Below, piece after piece: positions 7,866 through 16,364 of a stretch of DNA of 64,000 nt. The notes under the pieces are model-generated. The model was given only the letters and a program-made list of their open reading frames with translations. It did no database searches and had not been told where the DNA came from. The stretch comes from Lachnospiraceae bacterium (lineage in GTDB: Bacteria > Bacillota > Clostridia > Lachnospirales > Lachnospiraceae): assembly GCA_900168235.1 (NCBI GenBank), contig FUZG01000001.1, forward strand, positions 1 to 64,000, written 5' to 3'. Positions within the stretch are counted from its first letter, which is position 1. Each line of letters starts with the position of its first letter. The translations under genes were made by a program, and so were the position numbers.

Positions 7866-8258
7866 ATGACACTTGATATGCTTAAGGGAAAAATCCACCG
7901 TGCCACTGTAACACAGGCTGCGCTTGATTACGTAGGAAGCATCACTATAGATGAAGACCTCATGAAAGCTTCCGGTATCCGCGAGTACGAAAAGGTTCAT
8001 ATCGCTGATGTTGATAACGGAAGCAGATTTGAAACTTATGTGATCGCAGGAGAAGCAGGAAGCGGAGTTATCTGCCTTAATGGTGCAGCAGCCAGATGTG
8101 TCAGCACAGGTGATAAAGTCATCATCATGTCTTATGCATCCATGACACCTGAAGAAGCCGATACACATAAGCCCCAGGTTGTTTTTGTGGATGACGACAA
8201 TCACATCAGCCGTATCACTACATACGAAAAGCATGGTCTTTTATGTGATATGGACTAA
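7866..8258 (+). CDS. panD: Aspartate 1-decarboxylase
   Basis: Pyruvoyl-dependent enzyme of 130 residues making beta-alanine from L-aspartate for pantothenate and CoA synthesis. ATG 7866 is chosen because AAAGGAGG lies just upstream (an earlier in-frame ATG at 7848 precedes the ribosome binding site). With this start the self-cleavage site falls at the canonical G24-S25 in YVGSITID, so S25 becomes the pyruvoyl group. [20 protein letters not shown] and [17 protein letters not shown] are also typical. It is followed by panC after 118 bp, with no terminator between them. A promoter and a pan-motif-like hairpin precede it. A partial inactive copy is unlikely given full length. Confidence 0.95.
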   Translation: MTLDMLKGKIHRATVTQAALDYVGSITIDEDLMKASGIREYEKVHIADVDNGSRFETYVIAGEAGSGVICLNGAAARCVSTGDKVIIMSYASMTPEEADTHKPQVVFVDDDNHISRITTYEKHGLLCDMD

Positions 8259-8376
8259 CTTCCGTCGTAGTTCCGGCAACACTCACTGAAATAATTTTGC
8301 AAGCTATGCAGATTCACTATCTTCATATATTTCTATTGCGCCGCGGTACTATTGACTGCAGGCAGAAGGAGAAAAC

Positions 8377-9219
8377 ATGAAGACAGCAAATACAGTAAAT
8401 GAAGTTCGCTCCATCGTAAGAGAATGGAAAAAGCAGGGACTTTCTGTTGGTCTCGTTCCCACAATGGGTTTCCTTCACGAAGGACACGCAAGCCTTATCA
8501 AGCGTGCACATGAAGAAAATGACAGAGTCGTTGTATCTGACTTTGTAAACCCTACTCAGTTTGGTCCTAACGAAGATCTCGAGTCTTATCCCCGCGATTT
8601 TGAAAGAGACTGCAGACTCTCCGAAGAAATGGGTGCAGATCTGGTATTCCATCCCGAACCGTCCGAAATGTACCATGATCCTCACACATATGTGACTATC
8701 GATACATTATCCGAGACACTCTGCGGTGTTACCCGCCCTATCCATTTCCGTGGTGTGTGTACCGTTGTTTCAAAGCTTTTCAATATCGTAACCCCTGACC
8801 GCGCATATTTCGGTCAGAAAGATGCCCAGCAGCTCGCTATCATCAGAAAGATGGTCCTCGATATGAATTATGGTATCGAGATCGTGGGATGCCCTATTAT
8901 CCGTGAAGAGGACGGTCTTGCAAAATCTTCCAGAAATACATACCTTTCTGAAGAAGAGAGAAAGGCTGCACTCTGCCTCTCCCGCGCTGTAAAGAAAGGT
9001 CAGGAAGTGATTTCTGCCGGATGCAGCAGTGAATCAGTTCTCAGCGCCATGAAGAAGATCATCGAAGCTGAACCTCTTGCAAAGATCGACTATGTTTCAG
9101 TCGTAGATGCTCTTGATATGCAGCCTGTAGATAAGGTTGAAAAAGATGTTCTGGTCGCAATGGCTGTTTATATCGGAAAGACTCGTCTTATCGATAATTT
9201 CAGTTTTGAAGTAGCCTGA
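8377..9219 (+). CDS. panC: Pantothenate synthetase
   Basis: Cytosolic ATP-dependent ligase of 280 residues joining pantoate and beta-alanine to pantothenate. PTMGFLHEGHASL (28-40) is the nucleotide-binding HIGH-type region with H34 and H37; NPTQFGPNEDL, YFGQKDAQQL, and the KSSRNTYLS loop that replaces KMSKS are all present. AGAAGGAGA precedes ATG. It forms an operon with panD; panB is not in this window. The 118-bp gap before it holds no recognised feature. A strong terminator lies right after the stop. Confidence 0.95.
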   Translation: MKTANTVNEVRSIVREWKKQGLSVGLVPTMGFLHEGHASLIKRAHEENDRVVVSDFVNPTQFGPNEDLESYPRDFERDCRLSEEMGADLVFHPEPSEMYHDPHTYVTIDTLSETLCGVTRPIHFRGVCTVVSKLFNIVTPDRAYFGQKDAQQLAIIRKMVLDMNYGIEIVGCPIIREEDGLAKSSRNTYLSEEERKAALCLSRAVKKGQEVISAGCSSESVLSAMKKIIEAEPLAKIDYVSVVDALDMQPVDKVEKDVLVAMAVYIGKTRLIDNFSFEVA

Positions 9220-9224
9220 ATCTA

Positions 9225-9280
9225 AAAAAGTCCCATGAGAAAGTGATCATTACGTTCACTATCCTCATGGGACTATTTTT
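9225..9280. terminator. Bidirectional terminator between panC and the GH32 gene
   Basis: Stem AGTCCCATGAG/CTCATGGGACT enclosing a smaller hairpin, with A-run upstream and T-run downstream, so it can stop both converging transcripts. Confidence 0.85.
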
Positions 9281-9287
9281 ATATAGT

Positions 9288-10685
9288 TTATTCAAAAATT
9301 TCGGCTGTTACATTTCCCTTAACTGACACTCTGTCATAGTTTTTCTCAGGAAAAGCGAATAATGTAGCGGGTGTTAATCCGTTATCCGCTTCTATCTCAA
9401 GCACACTGTGATCCCAAATTAGTTTAAGATTTCCGCTTTTTGACTGCCTTGGAATCCTGAATATTCCTAAGCGCTCCTCAGCGTATTTTTCATTGAAATC
9501 CATCCTGCCTGAATTACTTCGGTCAATTATATAATCTGTTTCAGTAATCTTTACGGAGATATCATGCGTTCCGTTTCCAATGATGATCTCACCTTCGCCG
9601 CCTGCTGAAGCCCTTAAAACAAGCGCTCCTGCATTAATATCAGCTGTTTCATCTGATACTTTTCTGCTCTTCTTAAAGCCTATATTTTCTGTAAGGATCT
9701 CAGTTTTGAGCCTTAAACCTTCCTCTGTCTTTACAAGACTGAGTTTCCTCGGTAGAGACATCACACCGCGGAACTCCTCCTCAGATGTAGGAAGATCTGC
9801 GGAATACTCCCAGTTTCCAAGCCAGCCCACTGACAGCGGATAGTCAACATTAGAGAAAACCACACCGGCATAAAAGTCTGTGCCGTAATCTACCAAAAGA
9901 GGGACATCCGCTTTTTCTGTATCATGGAATGTCTTGCCGTCAAAATCTCCTACATAATACTGCATTACATAGCCGCTTTTGTTGTATACAGAAAGCGTTT
10001 TCTTCCGCTCCTCTTCTGTAAGGATCATGCTTATCATCAGCACCCATTTCTCACCCTCAGAGGTTTCTGTACGGAAGAGACACGGACACTCACAGATACC
10101 TGACAGTCCGCTTTCTCCCGGTGCGAAGGAACCGCTCATCTCCCAATGGATGAGATCCTCGGAATGATAAAATGCGATCCGCTCCTCCTCTGTAAGGATC
10201 ATTGTAAAACCGCCTATGATATCATTTCTGATAACCTCAGGATCCCGGCGGTTACTGTGTTCAGGTCCGGGGATTATAGGGTTTCCGTCATATTTTGTAA
10301 AATTTACCCTGTCATGACTATAGGCTACACACTGCTGTTCCTGATGGGTTGTTGCTTCATTCGAGGTATAGAATGCAAGTACAGGAGCTTCACCGTCCTT
10401 GCCAAATCCGCTTATATTCTCTTTATCAAGGATACAGCTTCCTGAAAATATATAACCCATATCATCAGGATAAAGAGCTATAGGAAGTTCCTTCCAGTGT
10501 ATAAGGTCTTCTGATACAGCGTGTCCCCAGTGCATGGGCCCCCATGATGTTCCCTCGGGATAATACTGAAAAAACATATGATACTCATCATCAAGCTTTA
10601 TCAGTCCGTTGGGATCATTTAACCAGCCGTAATTCGGTGAAAAATGTACCTCTGGACGCCATACGGCTTCTTTCTTGTGTTCCAT
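9288..10685 (-). CDS. Glycoside hydrolase family 32 (sucrose-6-phosphate hydrolase/fructanase)
   Basis: Intracellular enzyme of 465 residues (no signal peptide) that cleaves beta-fructosidic bonds in sucrose, sucrose-phosphate or fructo-oligosaccharides. The five-bladed propeller motifs are present: WLNDPNG with nucleophile D24, then FQYYP, WGHAVSEDLIHW, the RDP motif in RRDPEVI, and the acid/base glutamate in CECPCLF. A C-terminal beta-sandwich follows. It is 57 bases downstream of the GH13 gene on the same strand and probably cotranscribed. No PTS gene is nearby, so phosphorylated versus free substrate remains open. Confidence 0.9.
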   Translation of the reverse strand: MEHKKEAVWRPEVHFSPNYGWLNDPNGLIKLDDEYHMFFQYYPEGTSWGPMHWGHAVSEDLIHWKELPIALYPDDMGYIFSGSCILDKENISGFGKDGEAPVLAFYTSNEATTHQEQQCVAYSHDRVNFTKYDGNPIIPGPEHSNRRDPEVIRNDIIGGFTMILTEEERIAFYHSEDLIHWEMSGSFAPGESGLSGICECPCLFRTETSEGEKWVLMISMILTEEERKKTLSVYNKSGYVMQYYVGDFDGKTFHDTEKADVPLLVDYGTDFYAGVVFSNVDYPLSVGWLGNWEYSADLPTSEEEFRGVMSLPRKLSLVKTEEGLRLKTEILTENIGFKKSRKVSDETADINAGALVLRASAGGEGEIIIGNGTHDISVKITETDYIIDRSNSGRMDFNEKYAEERLGIFRIPRQSKSGNLKLIWDHSVLEIEADNGLTPATLFAFPEKNYDRVSVKGNVTAEIFE

Positions 10686-10742
10686 TATATTATATAATCC
10701 TTAAACTTATTATCAGCAAATATTATTGATCAACACGATTTA

Positions 10743-12353
10743 TTATCTTATAACTACCGCGCTCTGAGCTCCAAGTACAAGTTCGCCGTTATTAACAGTA
10801 GTTTCACCAAGCTCAAAGAGCTTTTCTGCTGAATCGTTTACTGCATCTGCCTTAACAGTGATCTCTTTTCCGGATGTATTCAGACCGATCACAATGCTTC
10901 CTCTCTTATATACGAAAACAGGTCCCTCTGCATACAGCACTTCAAGATTAGGTTCGGATTTCAGATCGTCTGTAGTATTTCTGAGCTTCAAAAGCTCACG
11001 GATTTCTGCATAGATCGAGTCAGGATCAGCCATAGCAGTTTCTACCGTAGGTGCATCTGATGCACTGTCAACAGGGAGATACAGCTCTGACGCATCCGCA
11101 TCTGAAAATCCGAGATTCTTACCCTTATTCCACTGCATAGGAGTTCGGGTTCCTGTTCTGAAGTATCCGCCTTCCTTTGAAGGGATATTCTGATAACGCA
11201 TACCAATCTCATCACCGTAGTACAGGAACGGAACGCCGGGCATTGTAAACAGGAACGCGTAGAAAAGACCGAGTTCACGCTTATCCAGTGTATATGAAAG
11301 ACGAACAGTATCATGATTACAGCTTACGATACTTATATAACCGCCGTCCTTCGTATATTTATACATATCAAGGTAGGAATCTAGGAAACGGTTGATGTCA
11401 CCGCCTGCATCCTTCTTAAAAAAGCTGTGGTCTTCAAGAGACGGCATTGGTTTCCCATCTCCTGTGAATCCTTCTGCACCCATTACTTTCTGGAAACCGC
11501 CATTATGATTTACATAGTCACGGACAAGCGTACTGTAACCGCTTCCCGCATCATTAAGCAGAAAATCCATATGGAATCCTGCCTTAATGGAGATCTTAGG
11601 ATCACTCCATTCTGAAAGAAGGGCGCACTCCGGATATTCTGTATCAAACATTTTTCTGATATCATGCCAAACTTCTGAAGTACCTGTCTTTTTCTCATCA
11701 TCGTTCTTTACAAGAGATGCTGCCATGTCTACACGGAAACCATCACACCCGTGATCCATCCAATAACGCATGACATCTTTCATTGATTCTCTTGTTGCGA
11801 TAGCCGCGGGATCATTTATACCATTCTGCCAGGGTGCTTCAGGATTCAGGAAACCATAGTTCAGTGCCGGCTGACACTTATAGAAATTGACAACATATGC
11901 TCCTGAACGCTCACTTTCTCCTGCAACAAAATTGTATGAGCTTCTCTGCATACCCTCAAAACAGAACTGTGTCCAGATAAAACGATCTGTATATTCGTTC
12001 TTTTCCTGCTTCTGGCTCATACGGAACCACTCATGTTCCTCAGATGTATGACCTGCAACAAGATCAAGGAATACATGCATCCCTCTCTTATGAGCCTCTT
12101 CAAAAAGATTGAAAAGATCTTCATTATTTCCATATCTCGGTGCAACTTTTTTGTAATCACGGACATCATATCCTGCATCCCTGAAAGGTGAATCAAAACA
12201 GGGATTGAGCCAGATAGCGTTGCATCCAAGCTCTTTTATATAATCCAGTTTCTCTGTGATACCGTTTATATCCCCGATACCATCACCATTTGTATCATTA
12301 AAAGACTGCGGATATATTTCATAGAACACAGCATCCTTCAGCCATTCTGCCAT
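10743..12353 (-). CDS. Glycoside hydrolase family 13 alpha-glucosidase
   Basis: Intracellular (beta/alpha)8 enzyme of 536 residues, likely oligo-1,6-glucosidase or related alpha-glucosidase acting on short alpha-glucosides or sucrose-type sugars. It shows YEIYPQSFNDTNGDGIGD near the N terminus, DLVAGHTS (region I), DGFRVDMA with the nucleophile Asp (region II), LLSEWSDP with the acid Glu (region III) and SCNHDT (region IV). Start ATG 12353 lies 9 bases after AAGGAGG; a TTG three codons earlier abuts the ribosome binding site and is unlikely. First gene of an operon with the GH32 gene, suggesting use of imported gluco-fructosides. Confidence 0.88.
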   Translation of the reverse strand: MAEWLKDAVFYEIYPQSFNDTNGDGIGDINGITEKLDYIKELGCNAIWLNPCFDSPFRDAGYDVRDYKKVAPRYGNNEDLFNLFEEAHKRGMHVFLDLVAGHTSEEHEWFRMSQKQEKNEYTDRFIWTQFCFEGMQRSSYNFVAGESERSGAYVVNFYKCQPALNYGFLNPEAPWQNGINDPAAIATRESMKDVMRYWMDHGCDGFRVDMAASLVKNDDEKKTGTSEVWHDIRKMFDTEYPECALLSEWSDPKISIKAGFHMDFLLNDAGSGYSTLVRDYVNHNGGFQKVMGAEGFTGDGKPMPSLEDHSFFKKDAGGDINRFLDSYLDMYKYTKDGGYISIVSCNHDTVRLSYTLDKRELGLFYAFLFTMPGVPFLYYGDEIGMRYQNIPSKEGGYFRTGTRTPMQWNKGKNLGFSDADASELYLPVDSASDAPTVETAMADPDSIYAEIRELLKLRNTTDDLKSEPNLEVLYAEGPVFVYKRGSIVIGLNTSGKEITVKADAVNDSAEKLFELGETTVNNGELVLGAQSAVVIR

Positions 12354-12379
12354 ATTTACCAACCTCCTTTTACCTGAAC

Positions 12380-12406
12380 CCGAAATAAGTTGTACTGGTT
12401 CGCGAA
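12380..12406 (-). promoter_or_regulatory. Possible operator before the GH13-GH32 operon
   Basis: The 8-bp palindrome TTCGCGAA (12399-12406) with adjacent GAACC/GGTTC half-sites lies in the leader between a TATACT-like element and the GH13 ribosome binding site. No regulator gene is adjacent; this is a weak call. Confidence 0.25.
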
Positions 12407-12553
12407 TAGACTAATGATATCACCTGAAATAGTGCTAGTATATTGTAATTTTTTATCAACATTTTCGGAATTATCCGTCGATTTTTACTGCCGGAAAAGT
12501 ATATTTAGCTAATGTCCATATTCCATTGACTAAAGGATATCAAAACAGAAAGG

Positions 12554-12581
12554 TTTAAAATATGAAAAGATAGTGTATAAT
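12554..12581 (+). promoter_or_regulatory. Promoter of the nucleotidyltransferase gene
   Basis: Consensus TATAAT (12576-12581) preceded 16 bases upstream by a poor -35, TTTAAA. Confidence 0.45.
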
Positions 12582-12622
12582 AAACGGTGCAATATTGAAA
12601 AGAAACAGAGGGAGCTTTAAGT

Positions 12623-13558
12623 ATGAAAACAAGTTTAGTAATCATGGCTGCCGGTATCGGCTCACGTTTTGGTGAGGGTATCAAACAGCTTTCGCCCGTT
12701 GGACCGAACGGTGAGATCATCATGGATTATTCTATCCACGACGCGATCGAGGCTGGTTTCAATAAGATCATTTTCATCATCCGTAAGGATATCGAGAAGG
12801 ATTTCCGTGAGATCATCGGCGATCGTATTGAAAAGGTTTGTAAGGAAGCAAATGTTGAAGTTGAGTACGCTTTCCAGAGCCTTGACGATCTTCCGGATGG
12901 ATATGAGGTTCCTGCAGGACGTACAAAGCCTTGGGGAACAGGCCAGGCTGTTCTTGCATGCCGCGGCATGATCCACGAGCCTTTCTGTGTACTGAACGCA
13001 GATGACTATTATGGAAAGAAAGCATTTAAGGTTATTCACGAGTGGCTCGTAAATAATTACGACGCATCACGTCCCGCAGACTTCTGCATGGCCGGTTTCT
13101 TCCTGAAGAATACTCTCAGCGAAAACGGCGGTGTTACAAGAGGCGTATGCCAGGTTGATGACCAGAACTACCTCGTAACAGTAAATGAGACTTCTGATAT
13201 CGTTAAGACTGCTGACGGTGCAGAGACAAATGGCCAGAAGATCGATGTAAATTCCCACGTTTCAATGAACATGTGGGGACTTACACCGGAGTTCATGGAT
13301 ACTCTTGAGAAGGGCTTCGTTGATTTCCTTGCTGATGTAAAGGCAGGAAACGGAAACCCTCAGAAGGCCGAGTATCTGATCCCGATCTTTATCGGCGATC
13401 TCCTTGCTGATAAAAAGGCTACTGTAAAGGTTCTTGAGACATCCGATAAGTGGTTTGGAATGACTTATCAGGAAGACCGTCCGGTTGTTCAGGATTCCTT
13501 CAAGCAGCTTATCGCTGACGGCGTTTACAACGCAGAGCTTTTCAGCGATCTGAAATAA
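12623..13558 (+). CDS. Sugar-phosphate nucleotidyltransferase
   Basis: Cytosolic protein of 311 residues with a GT-A type nucleotidyltransferase fold. The N-terminal signature MAAGIGSRFGEGIKQL binds the NTP; PVGPNGEIIMDYSIHDAI follows, GTGQAVL and the metal-binding LNADDYYG are seen mid-protein. It resembles clostridial proteins annotated as UTP- or NTP-glucose-1-phosphate transferases, but the exact sugar is not determinable. GAGGGAG precedes the start. Single gene divergent from the GH13 operon, with a strong terminator embedded in the 3' end of the converging gene. Confidence 0.85.
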   Translation: MKTSLVIMAAGIGSRFGEGIKQLSPVGPNGEIIMDYSIHDAIEAGFNKIIFIIRKDIEKDFREIIGDRIEKVCKEANVEVEYAFQSLDDLPDGYEVPAGRTKPWGTGQAVLACRGMIHEPFCVLNADDYYGKKAFKVIHEWLVNNYDASRPADFCMAGFFLKNTLSENGGVTRGVCQVDDQNYLVTVNETSDIVKTADGAETNGQKIDVNSHVSMNMWGLTPEFMDTLEKGFVDFLADVKAGNGNPQKAEYLIPIFIGDLLADKKATVKVLETSDKWFGMTYQEDRPVVQDSFKQLIADGVYNAELFSDLK

Positions 13559-13559
13559 T

Positions 13560-14264
13560 TCATATCCGGCATCCGATTCCCTCTGCCGTTGGCATTTCCT
13601 CCGGCAGGGGGTTTTTTATATACGGTTTACAATCGATCGGCTTCGTACAGCCAAGTCCTGCTGCAGTTTTCTCTGCAAGACCCTTTGCCAATGTCTTGAA
13701 CATTAAGCCCAGCATCAGGCGTATAGGAAGTGAAAATACTTCCGGGCCGGTAAATTTGATACAGTCGTCAGAGAAAAAGTCACCGTCTCTGCTGAAAACT
13801 GCTCCCATTTCTTTATAGATTCCTGTTCTTCTTTCTCTTTCCCGTTCGTCAGCAAATCTGATGTAAAAATTATCTCCTTTGACTAAAGTTCCGCCATATG
13901 AACAGCCAAGCTCCTTTGTCAGTATCTTCATATAGTCCTGACCGCATCTAAGCTGTGAACCTTCTGCAAAACCGCCCTGAAGGATGTATGAGATCTGAGT
14001 ATACTCATTTTTCGGCGTAAGTGTTTCCAAAAACTCCATGAGCAGTCCAGGAACACATTCTACATATAACGGCAGGGCTATTATGATGTTGAAATTATTG
14101 TAGTACGCTTTTCTTGCGTCATCCCACTCTCTTCTGTCGGATATTGAATAAAGTTCATAGGTATTGCCGTCCCTGCAGAAGCCCTCTGCAAACTTTGATA
14201 TTATCTTATCTGTATTGCTGAACTGCTTTACTCTCGGACTGCCGTTGATTATCACTGCATGCAT
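13560..14264 (-). CDS. Flavodoxin-like/NAD(P)H oxidoreductase
   Basis: Cytosolic protein of 234 residues starting with the FMN phosphate-binding signature MHAVIINGSPRV, a flavodoxin fold, with ALPLYVECVPG and the later segment GGTLVKGDNFYIRF. It is probably an FMN-dependent reductase; the electron acceptor is unknown. Its start overlaps the end of the upstream flavodoxin-like gene by 13 bases, so they are translationally coupled and may act together. Only 1 base separates its stop codon from that of the converging nucleotidyltransferase, whose terminator lies within this gene's last codons. Confidence 0.75.
   Translation of the reverse strand: MHAVIINGSPRVKQFSNTDKIISKFAEGFCRDGNTYELYSISDRREWDDARKAYYNNFNIIIALPLYVECVPGLLMEFLETLTPKNEYTQISYILQGGFAEGSQLRCGQDYMKILTKELGCSYGGTLVKGDNFYIRFADERERERRTGIYKEMGAVFSRDGDFFSDDCIKFTGPEVFSLPIRLMLGLMFKTLAKGLAEKTAAGLGCTKPIDCKPYIKNPLPEEMPTAEGIGCRI
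13579..13617 (+). terminator. Terminator inside the end of the converging gene
   Basis: Stem CCCTCTGCCG/CGGCAGGGGG (one G-T pair) followed by six T. It lies wholly within the last 60 bases of the minus-strand flavodoxin-like gene. Confidence 0.85.
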
Positions 14265-14758
14265 GCTGCTACCTCCTTAAGCTCCCAGAAAGGATATGCT
14301 CCAAGTGCCCTGCTTCCTAAATTCAATGCACAGCGCTTCGTCCACTGATCCAGATAATCCCTGTTTCCTTCACCGAGGTAGATTATCCCGAGATCAGCGC
14401 ATTTGTCATATCGCATGACATGCCTCATTTCATCTCCCCTAAATTCAAGATTCATGGTAACAAGAGGCATTATCCTGTCGATGATATTCTTTCCTTTGTG
14501 ATCTATAAAGCCAAGCGCCGTATCGGATACGATCCACACCTGATCTGCGTTTATCATCTTGACCAGTATCCCTTCATAATCATCTTTGATGGTGCAAGTT
14601 CCCGGTGTTTTTAACCAGCAGAAATTACAGCCAAGACAAGGTGATATGTTCATCGAATCTGCTTCTACTATTTCAAATTCTGTATTTCTCTCCGTGAGCA
14701 TCCTTTTTAATTCCTGCGAAAGCTCTTTTGTTGATGTTGTATTGATTATTAAGACCAT
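14252..14758 (-). CDS. Flavodoxin family/iron-sulfur flavoprotein-like oxidoreductase
   Basis: Protein of 168 residues. VLIINTTSTKEL starts a flavodoxin-type fold, and PCLGCNFCWLKTPGTCTIKDD carries the CxxCxxC-like cysteine cluster common in NADPH-dependent FMN reductases and iron-sulfur flavoproteins. ATG 14758 is chosen because GGAGGAG precedes it; the open frame extends 13 codons upstream without a ribosome binding site. First gene of a two-gene operon with the flavodoxin-like protein downstream. Redox partner and substrate cannot be told from the sequence. The 280-bp divergent gap to sstT carries the sstT promoter. Confidence 0.75.
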   Translation of the reverse strand: MVLIINTTSTKELSQELKRMLTERNTEFEIVEADSMNISPCLGCNFCWLKTPGTCTIKDDYEGILVKMINADQVWIVSDTALGFIDHKGKNIIDRIMPLVTMNLEFRGDEMRHVMRYDKCADLGIIYLGEGNRDYLDQWTKRCALNLGSRALGAYPFWELKEVAACMQ

Positions 14759-14965
14759 AACTCCTCCTTCCGTGTTCAACTGAACACAAAATAACATACG
14801 TCAAAAATCACCCGCCTTTTTTCACTGATTTAGTTCTGCTTTACACAGCTTTGAAAATATTCAAATACTTGTCGTAATAAACAACCGTCAACCTATAAAA
14901 CATCAATAAAAACTGTGAACTATGCCCAAAATTTAGATTTTCTTAATATTTCTTGATGTATTATA

Positions 14966-14995
14966 TTGCTTTAACGTATTAACGCATTGTATAAT
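14966..14995 (+). promoter_or_regulatory. Promoter of sstT
   Basis: TTGCTT (14966-14971), 18-bp spacer, TATAAT (14990-14995). Confidence 0.6.
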
Positions 14996-15010
14996 TGACG
15001 CAAACAATAA

Positions 15011-15024
15011 AGTGCACATGCACT
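15011..15024 (+). promoter_or_regulatory. Palindromic operator candidate for sstT
   Basis: Perfect inverted repeat AGTGCA-CA-TGCACT placed about 10 bases after the predicted transcription start and upstream of the ribosome binding site, a position fitting a repressor site. Confidence 0.45.
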
Positions 15025-15040
15025 GTGAAAGAGGTATAAA

Positions 15041-16306
15041 ATGAATTTCTTAAAATCCATCTGTAATGCCTATAACAATGTCAGCCTGATCGTCAGGATC
15101 CTCTGCGGACTTGTTCTTGGTGTGATCCTTGCTCTCGTATTTCCGACAGCAAGCGGTATAAGCATCTTCGGAAGCATCTTCGTTGGTGCTCTTAAGGGTG
15201 TAGCTCCCGTTCTGGTATTTGTCCTCATCACATCTGCTCTTACACACGGCTCCGGAAAGCTTGATAAGCGTTTCGGTCTCGTGATCGGACTGTACCTTAC
15301 AACTACATTCCTTGCTTCATTTATTGCAGTTACTGCAAGTTTCCTTTTCCCGACAACTCTTGTCCTGAAAGATAAGGCTACTTCCGATACTATCCCTACA
15401 GGAGTCGGTGAGGTTCTCGGTAACCTTCTCACAAACGCTGTTTCCAATCCGGTTGCATCTCTTGTAAATGCAAACTACATCGGTATCCTCTTCTGGGCTA
15501 TCCTTACAGGTATCGCTCTGAATAAGGTTGCACACGATGCAACAAAGGCTGTTCTCCTGAACGCAGCAGAGGCTGTTTCCCAGTGCGTACGCTGGATCAT
15601 CAACCTTGCTCCTTTCGGTATCATGGGACTTGTTTATGAGAACGTTTCAACAAACGGTCTTTCAATCTTCAGCGACTACGGTAAGCTCCTTGCAGTTCTT
15701 GTAGGATGTATGCTCTTCGTTGCTCTTGTGATCAACCCGCTCGTTGCATTTATCGTTCTCAGAAGAAATCCGTATCCGCTTGTATGGCGCTGCCTGAAGA
15801 ACAGCGGACTCACAGCATTCTTCACAAGAAGCTCTGCTGCAAATATCCCTGTAAATATGAATCTCTGCAAGAAGCTTGGTCTTGATGAGGATGTTTACTC
15901 TGTATCCATCCCTCTCGGCGCTACTATCAACATGGACGGCGCAGCCATCACGATCGCGGTTATGACACTTGCAGCGGCACATACTGTTGGAGTTACAGTT
16001 GACTTCCCTTCAGCACTTATCCTTTCTGTTCTCGCAACTCTCGCAGCTTGCGGAGCATCAGGTGTTGCAGGCGGTTCTCTGCTCCTTATCCCTATGGCAT
16101 GCTCACTCTTCGGCATCACAAATGATGTTGCAATGCAGGTTGTTGCCGTTGGATTTATCATCGGTGTTGTACAGGATTCTGTAGAAACTGCTCTGAACTC
16201 TGCAGGCGACGTAATGTTCGCAGCAACTGCCGAGTACGCTCAGTGGCAGAGACACGGTAAAGATCTTCCTTACTTCCTTGGCGGAAATAAGCAGGTTGAG
16301 ATCTAA
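15041..16306 (+). CDS. sstT: Serine/threonine:sodium symporter
   Basis: Inner-membrane protein of 421 residues of the dicarboxylate/amino acid:cation symporter (DAACS) family. The N-terminal pattern SLIVRILCGLVLGVILAL, followed by FGSIFVGALKGVAPVLVFVL, closely follows SstT; LGATINMDGAAI and the glycine-rich ACGASGVAGGSLLL hairpin form the substrate and Na+ site. Length fits the family (about 410). AGAGG precedes ATG. It is a single gene with its own promoter, a palindrome in the leader and a strong terminator. Confidence 0.92.
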   Translation: MNFLKSICNAYNNVSLIVRILCGLVLGVILALVFPTASGISIFGSIFVGALKGVAPVLVFVLITSALTHGSGKLDKRFGLVIGLYLTTTFLASFIAVTASFLFPTTLVLKDKATSDTIPTGVGEVLGNLLTNAVSNPVASLVNANYIGILFWAILTGIALNKVAHDATKAVLLNAAEAVSQCVRWIINLAPFGIMGLVYENVSTNGLSIFSDYGKLLAVLVGCMLFVALVINPLVAFIVLRRNPYPLVWRCLKNSGLTAFFTRSSAANIPVNMNLCKKLGLDEDVYSVSIPLGATINMDGAAITIAVMTLAAAHTVGVTVDFPSALILSVLATLAACGASGVAGGSLLLIPMACSLFGITNDVAMQVVAVGFIIGVVQDSVETALNSAGDVMFAATAEYAQWQRHGKDLPYFLGGNKQVEI

Positions 16307-16325
16307 TAGGTATCAAACATAACGA

Positions 16326-16355
16326 ACCCCGAGGCACTCAAGCCTCGGGGTTTTT
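16326..16355 (+). terminator. Terminator of sstT
   Basis: Stem ACCCCGAGGC/GCCTCGGGGT followed by TTTTTAAT. It may also help stop the converging GGDEF gene, though the minus-side T-run is poor. Confidence 0.85.
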
Positions 16356-16364
16356 AATAGAAAC

